Assembly (NCBI GenBank): GCA_050014795.1
Contig: JBEKCQ010000103.1
Span: forward strand, 1 to 18,130
From: JALHUF01 sp050014795
GTDB taxonomy: Bacteria; Acidobacteriota; Terriglobia; UBA7540
DNA: 18,130 nucleotides
Direction: 5' to 3'
Shown: piece by piece, positions 5,947 to 12,743 of the stretch
Layout of the letters: every line of letters starts with the position of its first letter
Position numbering within the stretch: the stretch's first letter is position 1
The notes under the pieces: model-generated
What the model was told of the DNA's origin: nothing
The model's database searches: none
The model's input: only the letters and a program-made list of their open reading frames with translations
Translations under genes and position numbers: made by a program

Positions 5947-7581
5947 ATGAGCGCCTATGGATATCGCCGGGGATCAATCTTCTGGGCCTTAACGCTCATC
6001 GCGGTGGGCGGGATCTTTCTCTATGCCAATTTCAATCCCGTCATTCAGCCCTGGCAGATGATCGCGAAGTTCTGGCCCATCCTGATTATTTTCTGGGGCC
6101 TCTCCAAGCTCATGGATTACCTCCATGCGCACGCCCACCCGGAAACGGCTCCCCCTTCCTTGTTCACCGCCAGCGAAGTGATTCTGCTGGTGTTGATACT
6201 GGCGTTCGGCACGCTGGTTTCGAAGATCGTGTTGCACCCCTGGCAGCACTGGCCGGAAGCGGTCGGCGTGGAGATGGACGACGATTTTGCCAACGTTTTC
6301 CTGAACTCCTACACCTACACCCAGACTTTGTCGCACCCTGCCAAGCCACAATCGGGTTTGCTGGTGGTCGTCCGCCGGGGCGATGTGGAGGTGCGCGGTT
6401 CCGATCAAAACACGATTGAAGCGGTGGTGAAGAAGACCATCCGCGCCGCCAATGAGGAGGAGGCCAAGAAAGTCGCCAACGACCTGCAAATCTCCTTTGT
6501 GGAGAAGGCCGGACGGTATCTGCTCGAAACCAACGTCGACTCGTTAGCCAACAGCGGGCGGAACGTGCGGCTGGACGTCACGCTGCGCGTGCCCAAAGCA
6601 CTCGCCGCCGAGATCACCACGGAGCACGGCGACGTTGTCCTGGATGGTCTAAAAGGCGAACAGACGCTGAACGCCAAGGGCGACGTGAAGCTGGCGAACA
6701 TCGAGGGACTGGTGCGCATTCACGCCTCGGGCGGATCGGCGGAGATCCGCGACGTCAAAGGCAACGTGGATGTGGACGGACGGGGCCGCGACGTCGACGC
6801 CTCCGGCATCACCGGCGCGCTGACCGTGACCGGCGATTTCACGGGCTCAATGCAATTCAAGAACGTTACGCAGACGCTGCGTTACAGCTCTTCCCGCACC
6901 GATCTGACGGTGCAGAAGCTCAGCGGTCGATTGAGCATGGAACGCGATTCACTCGACGCCACGGGAGTGGACGGCCCGTTCGAGGTGGCCACGAAACATA
7001 AGGACATCACCTTGGGGGACTTCAAGCACAGCGTCAAGATCTCGACCACCAACGGCGAGGTCCGTCTCGAGACCTCCGTCCCGCCCACCCAGCCCATTGA
7101 AGTGGACGTGAACAAGGGCGGAATCGAGTTGACCTTGCCCGCCCGATCCAGCTTCCAGGTTGACGCCCGGTCGCAGAACGGCGATGTGGAATGCGACTTC
7201 CCTGGCCTCAACGTGAAAAAAGAAGGTCAGACGCCCGCCATCACTGGCACCTTTGGGAAGGGCGGGCCGCTCCTCCGTCTCTCCTCGTCTTATGGAACCG
7301 TGCACCTGATGCAGCAGGGGCCACGCGCGCCCGCACTCCCACAACCCCCCGCGCCCCCGAAAACTCCGGCCACCGCAACCGCCGACAAAGGGGATGAGGA
7401 CATCGCTTGGGCGCACCCCGGGCCGCAGCCCCCGGTGGCAGCTCTCGTTTGTGAGCGTGGCGCTGTTTGGCCGCGCCGGGTCGTCTCTCTGCTCCGGTCG
7501 GTGGACACCCTGCTCACCAACGTGGGCCGGCCAGCACGCGCCTGGATGCAAAGTGCCAAGTGCTGCCTAGGCCGCGCCTAG
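5947..7581 (+). CDS. LiaI-like transmembrane plus DUF4097 beta-repeat protein
   Basis: This encodes 544 residues. Membrane segments lie at about 10-27, 41-57 (the WPILIIFWGLSKLMDYL pattern of LiaI/LiaF) and 75-93. A long region from ~120 to ~450 is built of short beta-strand repeats (GDVVLDGLKGE, GDVKLANIEG, GNVDVDGRGRDV, KDITLGDFKH, NGEVRLET), typical of the DUF4097/putative-adhesin family, which is expected to fold as a beta-helix. GGGGAGG precedes the ATG. It closes the cluster that starts with the sigma factor and is probably the main output or sensor at the membrane. The last ~60 residues, after a proline/alanine linker, look unlike the rest and may be a read-through tail. The stop lies in a CCTAGG palindrome. 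Confidence 0.88.
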   Translation: MSAYGYRRGSIFWALTLIAVGGIFLYANFNPVIQPWQMIAKFWPILIIFWGLSKLMDYLHAHAHPETAPPSLFTASEVILLVLILAFGTLVSKIVLHPWQHWPEAVGVEMDDDFANVFLNSYTYTQTLSHPAKPQSGLLVVVRRGDVEVRGSDQNTIEAVVKKTIRAANEEEAKKVANDLQISFVEKAGRYLLETNVDSLANSGRNVRLDVTLRVPKALAAEITTEHGDVVLDGLKGEQTLNAKGDVKLANIEGLVRIHASGGSAEIRDVKGNVDVDGRGRDVDASGITGALTVTGDFTGSMQFKNVTQTLRYSSSRTDLTVQKLSGRLSMERDSLDATGVDGPFEVATKHKDITLGDFKHSVKISTTNGEVRLETSVPPTQPIEVDVNKGGIELTLPARSSFQVDARSQNGDVECDFPGLNVKKEGQTPAITGTFGKGGPLLRLSSSYGTVHLMQQGPRAPALPQPPAPPKTPATATADKGDEDIAWAHPGPQPPVAALVCERGAVWPRRVVSLLRSVDTLLTNVGRPARAWMQSAKCCLGRA

Positions 7582-7587
7582 GGGCAG
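7563..7587. terminator. Candidate hairpin between convergent genes
   Basis: CTGCCTAGG (7563-7571) pairs with the segment at 7577-7587 around CCGCG, allowing one bulged G. The stem contains the stop codon of the DUF4097 gene and faces the convergent aroA gene, 80 bases away. There is no T tract on either strand, so termination activity is only possible. Confidence 0.3.
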
Positions 7588-7666
7588 ATGGGCACGGCTG
7601 CTTTCCGAACCCCTTCAAGCACCGCAGAGATACCCCCGCGCATTCCCCAACCGCGATAGCCTCGCC

Positions 7667-8968
7667 TTACTGTGTCGCTTGTTCCAGCGTTTTGAAGAAA
7701 TTCGGGAAGGAAATATCTACGCAGGCGCTGTCGCGGATGAGCGTGGCCCCCTCGGCGACGAGGCCCGCCACAGCGAAGGCCATGGCGATGCGATGGTCGC
7801 CGTAGGTTTCGATTTCCGCGCCGCGCAATCGCTGGCGGCCCGCCACGCGCAGGCCGTCGGGGTACTCCTCGACCTCGGCGCCCATGTGGCGCAGATTCTC
7901 GGCCACCACGGCAATGCGGTCGCTCTCCTTGACGCGCAGTTCCGCGGCGCCATGGAAGGAAAGCCCCTGCTCGGTCTGCGTCCCCAAAACAGCGAGCACC
8001 GGCAGCTCGTCGATGAGGCCCGGAACCATCTCGGGTCGAATCTCGCCGCCTTGCAAGGGGCTCGATTCCACGTGCAGGTCGCCCAGGAGTTCGCCGTTCA
8101 CCATCTCGACGTTCAGGACTTTCACCCGCCCGCCCATCGGCACCAGGAGGTCGAGTATCGCCGTGCGCGTGGGATTCAGGCCCACGTTCTGAATCACGAG
8201 GTTCGACTCAGGAACGAGCAACGCCGCAACGATGAAGAACGCGGCGGAAGATATGTCTCCGGGGACCTGCAGCTTCCGGCCCTCGAGCCGCGCCCGCCCG
8301 CGGACGGCAATGCTGCGCCCGTGCCGACCGACCTCAGCGCCCATGTGCTCGAGAGCAATCTCGGTGTGGTCGCGGGTGGGACTGGGCTCGATGACCTCCG
8401 TCTCCCCCTCGGCGAACAACCCCGCCAGCAGTATCGCCGACTTCACCTGCGCGCTCGCCACAGGCAACTCATAGCGAATGGGCACGAGCGCTCCGCCCTC
8501 GATCTGGAGCGGCGGCAGCCCGCCTTCCGCGGATTGGATGCGTGCTCCCATGCGCGTAAGCGGGTCAATCACGCGCTTCATCGGCCGGCGCGAAAGCGAC
8601 GCATCGCCCGTGAGGACGGAACGAAATGGCTGGCCAGCTAGAATCCCGGCCAGCATTCGCATGGTCGAACCGGAGTTGCCCGCGTCGAGCGCCTCCTGGG
8701 GCGGCTTGAGCCCCGCCAGCCCCGCGCCCTGGATGGATACCGCGTCGCCCTGCCGGTCAATCTTGACGCCAAGTCTCTTCAGACAGTCGAGCGTGCTCTG
8801 GCAATCAGCACTGGAAGCGAAACCGTGGATTTCGCTCGGCCCTTCAGCGATCCCCGCGAGCAGGGCGTAGCGGTGCGAAATGGACTTGTCGCCCGGCATC
8901 CGCACCGAACCCGTCACGCGCTTCGCTGGCGAGACTTTCTTGGTCTTTGTAGAGCTGAAGGAGCTCAT
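7667..8968 (-). CDS. aroA: 3-phosphoshikimate 1-carboxyvinyltransferase (EPSP synthase)
   Basis: This encodes 433 residues, the normal length. The enzyme transfers the enolpyruvyl group of phosphoenolpyruvate to shikimate-3-phosphate, the sixth step of the shikimate pathway, in the cytoplasm. Visible motifs are PGDKSISHR (25-33) with the substrate-binding lysine, GNSGSTMR (97-104), GDASLSRRPMKRV (121-133), SAQVKSAILLAGL, TRDHTE, PGLIDELPVLAV with the catalytic aspartate, LRVKESDR and GDHRIAMA near the C-terminus. The RPMKRV motif and overall pattern resemble the Bacillus/class II type more than the E. coli type; this is by eye only. It converges with the DUF4097 gene and lies 122 bases downstream of the RNase P RNA gene on the same strand. 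The ATG at 8968 has only a weak ribosome site. Confidence 0.97.
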   Translation of the reverse strand: MSSFSSTKTKKVSPAKRVTGSVRMPGDKSISHRYALLAGIAEGPSEIHGFASSADCQSTLDCLKRLGVKIDRQGDAVSIQGAGLAGLKPPQEALDAGNSGSTMRMLAGILAGQPFRSVLTGDASLSRRPMKRVIDPLTRMGARIQSAEGGLPPLQIEGGALVPIRYELPVASAQVKSAILLAGLFAEGETEVIEPSPTRDHTEIALEHMGAEVGRHGRSIAVRGRARLEGRKLQVPGDISSAAFFIVAALLVPESNLVIQNVGLNPTRTAILDLLVPMGGRVKVLNVEMVNGELLGDLHVESSPLQGGEIRPEMVPGLIDELPVLAVLGTQTEQGLSFHGAAELRVKESDRIAVVAENLRHMGAEVEEYPDGLRVAGRQRLRGAEIETYGDHRIAMAFAVAGLVAEGATLIRDSACVDISFPNFFKTLEQATQ

Positions 8969-9122
8969 GTGCCTGGAGGACAGGAGTCAGAAGCTAGAAG
9001 ACGCGATTCACTGGCTAAGCCTGCCAAAAGAGAGTCCCCCGCTCTTTACTGTCCGCTACTGTGAACTGTCAACTCTCGACTGGTTTTCGAGCGCGAGCAA
9101 GCCTATAAGCCGAATTCTGTAT

Positions 9123-9137
9123 CCCGCCGAAGGCGGG
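9123..9137. repeat. GC palindrome within RNase P RNA, near the 3' end
   Basis: CCCGCC and GGCGGG flank GAA. It forms a 6-bp hairpin close to the 3' end of the RNA, between the conserved TAGATGAATGATC and ACAGAATTCGG segments. Confidence 0.6.
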
Positions 9138-9156
9138 GCAGCGATCATTCATCTAG

Positions 9157-9176
9157 TCCCGCTATTGCTAGCGGGA
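9157..9176. repeat. GC palindrome within RNase P RNA
   Basis: TCCCGCTA and TAGCGGGA form a perfect 8-bp stem around TTGC, just before the conserved TAGATGAATGATC segment in the RNA. Confidence 0.65.
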
Positions 9177-9277
9177 TCAAGCGACCTACCCGAGAGTTGC
9201 CTCCCGCCGTGCGGGATTGCGGGGCGGGCAGCCCCTCCTCTCCTATTTGGTCTTGCTCCGTGTGGGGTTTTCCCTGC

Positions 9278-9297
9278 CCCCGATATCGCTATCGGGG
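9278..9297. repeat. GC palindrome replacing the P12 region of RNase P RNA
   Basis: CCCCGATA and TATCGGGG form a perfect 8-bp stem around TCGC. In the RNA it follows GAGCGCACCG, the place where the variable P12 stem sits in type A RNase P RNAs. Confidence 0.65.
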
Positions 9298-9579
9298 CGG
9301 TGCGCTCTTACCGCACCATTTCACCCTTACCTGATTCTCTACCCCGACGAATCGGAGGAGAACCGGGCGGTATATTTTCTGTGGCACTATCCGTATCGGC
9401 GGCGTACGCCCCGACCTGTCGGGAATCCCCCGCCAACCCTCGCCGTTAGCGAGCACACTGCCCTGCGGAGTTCGGACTTTCCTCTCCCCCGTCCCTGCCG
9501 GCCAGCGACGCAGCCCTTGCGGGCCCGCCACTGGCGCGAAGACGGGGCAGCGATCGCCCGGCTTGCTCGCGCAACTTTT

Positions 9580-9608
9580 ATGATAGTCTCGCACGGGCTG
9601 GCGGTCAA
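9580..9608 (-). promoter_or_regulatory. Sigma-70 type promoter of the RNase P RNA gene
   Basis: On the minus strand a -35 TTGACC (9608-9603) and a -10 TATCAT (9585-9580) are separated by exactly 17 bases. The expected start of transcription is at about 9573-9572, which coincides with the 5' end of the P1 helix. This supports both the promoter and the RNA boundary. It overlaps the leader of the divergent gene starting at 9639. Confidence 0.85.
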
Positions 9609-9638
9609 ACCCTTGCTGCCCTGTCGCGCCGACGAAGC

Positions 9639-10955
9639 ATGAAAGCGATGAGACGAGTTTCGAGGTTCTATTTTCGAGTTTCGCGCTTGGCCCTCCTGGC
9701 CTTCCTCGGCTCCTCTGTCTTCGTCGCCGGCGTCTTGACCGCTCAAGCGCCTGCCCCACCAGCGTCATCGCTGCTCGCTACGGCGGACGACCTCTTCCGC
9801 GAGATGAGCCGCACCACCGGCCTGCCCATTCGCGCGCCGCTTCAGAAGCAGATCCTTTCCCGCGCCGAAATCCGCAAGTACCTGGAGCAAAGCCTGCACG
9901 AGGAATACACGCCGCAAGAAATCCACATCCAGGAATCCGTCTTCAAGGCCTTCGGCCTGGTCTCGCGCGAGTTCGACCTGGCGAACTTCCTCCTCGCCTT
10001 TTACACCGAGCAGGCCGCCGGCGCCTACGACCCGCGACGGAAGATCATGTTCATCGCCGACTGGCCCACGGAAGAAATGCAGAAGATGGTGCTCGCGCAC
10101 GAACTGACGCACGCCCTCCAGGACCAGAATTTTGATTTGCAGAAGTTCCTCCGCGCTACGCGGGCGAACGACGATGCCACGAACGCGCGCCAAGCGGTCG
10201 TGGAGGGGTATGCGATGGCCGCCATGATGCAGCACCTTGTCGAACCGGTCGAACTGGCCAGCCTGCCCTCGCTCGAACCCATGATGGCCGGCATCATCCA
10301 TCAGCGGCTGGAGGAATTTCCTGCCTTCTCGAACGCGCCGTTTTTCTTCCGTATGCAGGCTCTTTTCCCGTATGTGCAGGGCATGGGCTTTATGCAGCGC
10401 GGCCTGCAGCGCGATGGCTGGAGGAAACTGAACTCGCTCTTCGCCAATCCGCCGACCACGACCAAGGCAATCTTTGAACCTTCGTTGTATTTCGATCCAC
10501 GGCCTCTGCCCACCGTTTCCCTGCCGCGCCCTGCCGCGCTGGGTAAGGTCGATGGACTGCACGTGCTCACAGAAAACATCATGGGCGAGCTCGGCTACTA
10601 CGCGCTGCTCGGGCAGTTCATTTCGGAAGATGAAGCGAAGACGGTGGCCACCGGTTGGCTTGCCGACCGCTACATCCTTTACGAAGGGCCGGGCGCCAAC
10701 CAGTTCGCGCTCGTCGCGAGGACTCGCTGGACAAACTCTGAGACGGCGTTGGCCTTCTTCCGCGACTATCACACCATCCTCGCCCGCAAGTATCCCGAAC
10801 TCACGCCGGATGAGCGCTCCGGCAGTGATATCTTTGTTGGCTCAACAGCGTCAGGCCGGGTCATCCTGCTCCGCAAAGCCGACGAGTGCCTCTGGGCCGA
10901 GGGCGTGCCGGCCGCGCAAACCGAGGCAATGCTGAGCTTCTTCCGCACTCTCTAG
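9639..10955 (+). CDS. Exported HExxH-motif protein, putative zinc metallopeptidase
   Basis: This encodes 438 residues. A signal peptide or membrane anchor covers about residues 5-36 (basic start, core LALLAFLGSSVFVAGVLTA). The motif MVLAHELTHALQDQ places HExxH at 154-158, and E189 in QAVVEGYAM is a plausible third zinc ligand, the gluzincin arrangement. The segment FYTEQAAGAYDPRRKIMFIA just before the motif fits a beta strand beside the active site. I cannot assign a named peptidase family or a substrate, and some members of such families may be structural rather than catalytic. The start has no strong Shine-Dalgarno sequence; an ATG three codons later is equally possible. The fucosidase gene follows 77 bases downstream on the same strand. 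Confidence 0.78.
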   Translation: MKAMRRVSRFYFRVSRLALLAFLGSSVFVAGVLTAQAPAPPASSLLATADDLFREMSRTTGLPIRAPLQKQILSRAEIRKYLEQSLHEEYTPQEIHIQESVFKAFGLVSREFDLANFLLAFYTEQAAGAYDPRRKIMFIADWPTEEMQKMVLAHELTHALQDQNFDLQKFLRATRANDDATNARQAVVEGYAMAAMMQHLVEPVELASLPSLEPMMAGIIHQRLEEFPAFSNAPFFFRMQALFPYVQGMGFMQRGLQRDGWRKLNSLFANPPTTTKAIFEPSLYFDPRPLPTVSLPRPAALGKVDGLHVLTENIMGELGYYALLGQFISEDEAKTVATGWLADRYILYEGPGANQFALVARTRWTNSETALAFFRDYHTILARKYPELTPDERSGSDIFVGSTASGRVILLRKADECLWAEGVPAAQTEAMLSFFRTL

Positions 10956-11032
10956 ATGCCTACAGCGGGTCAGCCTGGTGTACACTTCCTTCCACGAGAA
11001 GGTAACGACCGACGGAAAGGCAGAGTGAAGCC

Positions 11033-12667
11033 ATGGGCATGAGTCCTCTTCGCGATGCGGCGCGCGAAATCAAGTGTGTGGCCACGGCCCCGCTTGGTGG
11101 GCCGTGCGCTTGGTCATCAGGGAAGACCCCGCAGCGAGGCAAGCTGCTCGCGGCGGCTACGGCTCTGTTGGTTCTGGCTCTCGGCGTTTCAGCTTGGGCC
11201 GCCGACAAGAAGATCGAAGATACGCTCAAGATGGTTGACCAAGTGGCTGCTCAAGGTCCCTTCCGCGCCTCCTGGGAATCACTCGAGACCTACAGGGTCC
11301 CGGAGTGGTACCAGGACGCGAAGTTCGGCATCTTCATCCACTGGGGCGTCTATTCGGTTCCAGCCTTCGACAACGAGTGGTATCCGCGCAACATGTATCT
11401 GAAGGACAACCCGGTCTTCAAACACCATGTCGAGACTTACGGCCCGCAGTCACAGTTTGGCTACAAGGACTTCATCCCCCGGTTCAAGGCGGAGAAGTTC
11501 GACGCCAATCATTGGGCCGAGCTCTTCCGCAAGGCCGGGGCGAAGTACGTGGTGCCGGTGGCGGAGCACCACGACGGCTTTCCGATGTACGACTGTAGCT
11601 TTACCGAGTGGAGCGCCGCCAAGATGGGGCCGAAGCGCGATGTGATTGGCGAGCTCGCGGTGGCCGTGCGCAAGCAAGGGCTGCACTTCGGCGCTTCGTC
11701 CCATCGCGCCGAGCATTGGTGGTTTCTCAACGGCGGCATGACGTTCGATTCCGATGTCAAAGACCCGCGTTACGCCGGCTTCTACGGCCCCGCGCAGCCG
11801 GATAAGACGCAGCCCGATAAGGCGTATCTGGACAACTGGCTGGCGCGCACCGCCGAAATCGTAGAGAAGTATCAGCCGGAAGTCCTGTGGTTCGATTGGT
11901 GGATCGAGCAGCCGGTCTTCCAGCCTTACTTGCAGCGCTTCGCCGCCTACTACTACAACCGGGGCGCACAGTGGAAGCGTGGGGTCGCCATCAACTACAA
12001 ACTGAAAACTTTCCCCGAGCGCGCGGCGGTGCTCGACGTCGAGCGCGGGCAACTGGACCTCCTGCGGCCGCTCTTCTGGCAGACCGATACCTCCGTCAGC
12101 GAGAAGTCTTGGGGATACATCGCGAGCGATAAGTTTCGCACGCCGGATTCGCTGGTGGATGAACTGGTGGACATCGTCAGCAAGAACGGCTGCCTGCTGT
12201 TGAACGTGGGACCCAAGCCAGACGGCACGATTCCCGCAGAGGCTGAGAAAGTTCTGCTCGAAATCGGCCGATGGCTGGCCACGAACGGCGAGGCCATCTA
12301 CGGCACGCGGCCCTGGAAGGTGTATGGCGAGGGCCCGACACAGGTGGTGGGCGGCTCGTTCAAAGATGCGGAAGGCAAGCCCTTCACGAGCGAAGACATG
12401 CGTTTCACCACGAAAGGCGACACCCTCTATGCCATCGCGCTGGCTTGGCCGGAAAGCAGCAAGCTGAACATCAAGTCGTTGGCCACGGGCTCAGCACTCA
12501 CCCAGCGCGAGATCAAAACCGTTGAGCTACTCGGCTCGAAGGCCAAGCTGAAATGGGTTCGCAACGCCGACGGCCTGAGCATCGAACTGCCGACGCAGAA
12601 ACCGTGTGACTTCGCGTTCGTGGTCAAGATTTCGCCAGTGGAGCGCGCGCCCGCGCGCGGGCAATAG
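11033..12667 (+). CDS. Exported alpha-L-fucosidase, glycoside hydrolase family 29
   Basis: This encodes 544 residues. The catalytic barrel runs from about residue 88, with RVPEWYQDAKFGIFIHWGVYSVPAF, then AKYVVPVAEHHDGF (His pair at 179-180), then LHFGASSHRAEHWW. VLWFDWW follows, whose D288 corresponds to the GH29 nucleophile, and KNGCLLLNVGPKPDG closes the domain. A C-terminal beta domain follows. It hydrolyses terminal alpha-L-fucose from glycans, probably in the periplasm or outside the cell. The signal peptide core is at about 38-56 with likely cleavage after AWA. The preceding n-region is unusually long (~37 residues) and is partly encoded by a perfect 8-bp palindrome (11083-11106). No alternative start closer to the hydrophobic core exists. 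The acid/base residue was not located by eye. Confidence 0.93.
   Translation: MGMSPLRDAAREIKCVATAPLGGPCAWSSGKTPQRGKLLAAATALLVLALGVSAWAADKKIEDTLKMVDQVAAQGPFRASWESLETYRVPEWYQDAKFGIFIHWGVYSVPAFDNEWYPRNMYLKDNPVFKHHVETYGPQSQFGYKDFIPRFKAEKFDANHWAELFRKAGAKYVVPVAEHHDGFPMYDCSFTEWSAAKMGPKRDVIGELAVAVRKQGLHFGASSHRAEHWWFLNGGMTFDSDVKDPRYAGFYGPAQPDKTQPDKAYLDNWLARTAEIVEKYQPEVLWFDWWIEQPVFQPYLQRFAAYYYNRGAQWKRGVAINYKLKTFPERAAVLDVERGQLDLLRPLFWQTDTSVSEKSWGYIASDKFRTPDSLVDELVDIVSKNGCLLLNVGPKPDGTIPAEAEKVLLEIGRWLATNGEAIYGTRPWKVYGEGPTQVVGGSFKDAEGKPFTSEDMRFTTKGDTLYAIALAWPESSKLNIKSLATGSALTQREIKTVELLGSKAKLKWVRNADGLSIELPTQKPCDFAFVVKISPVERAPARGQ
11083..11106. repeat. Palindrome in the fucosidase signal-peptide n-region
   Basis: CACGGCCC (11083-11090) and GGGCCGTG (11099-11106) pair perfectly around CGCTTGGT. 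It lies inside the coding region and encodes part of VATAPLGGPCAW, an odd stretch for a signal-peptide start. Confidence 0.55.
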
Positions 12668-12743
12668 GCGCGCGTCCCCTGCGTACCACGGACTGTTGTC
12701 CCCTGTCAGTCGATGAAACCGTGGATTGAAAAACATGGCGCGG

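Larger units (their letters stand above)
9091..9572 (-). ncRNA. rnpB: RNase P RNA (bacterial type A)
   Basis: This RNA is the catalytic subunit that removes 5' leaders from pre-tRNA. Ends are set by the P1 helix: GCGCGAGCAAGCC at the 5' end pairs perfectly over 13 bp with GGCTTGCTCGCGC at the 3' end. In order on the minus strand come GAGGAAAGTCCGAACTCC (conserved region I), CCACAGAAA, AATCAGGTAAGGGTGAAA, GGTGCGGTAAGAGCGCACCG, CGGAGCAAGACCAAATAGG, TAGATGAATGATC and ACAGAATTCGGCTTAT. All are hallmark segments. At ~482 nt it is longer than the usual 350-420. The extra length is in short perfect palindromes, for example 9123-9137, 9157-9176, 9278-9297 and 9410-9423. A near-consensus promoter ends just upstream (9580-9608). 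I could not identify a clear GGU in the P15 loop. Confidence 0.97.

Noticed and set aside
7679..8641. A 320-codon plus-strand open frame opposite aroA, and a similar 335-codon minus-strand frame opposite the HExxH gene (9765-10772).
   Set aside because: Both are codon-bias shadows of clearly recognised genes, with no motif, ribosome site or hydrophobic pattern of their own.
12640..12675. A GCGCGC-rich palindrome at the end of the fucosidase gene as an intrinsic terminator.
   Set aside because: It is alternating GC sequence with several possible pairings and no T tract.
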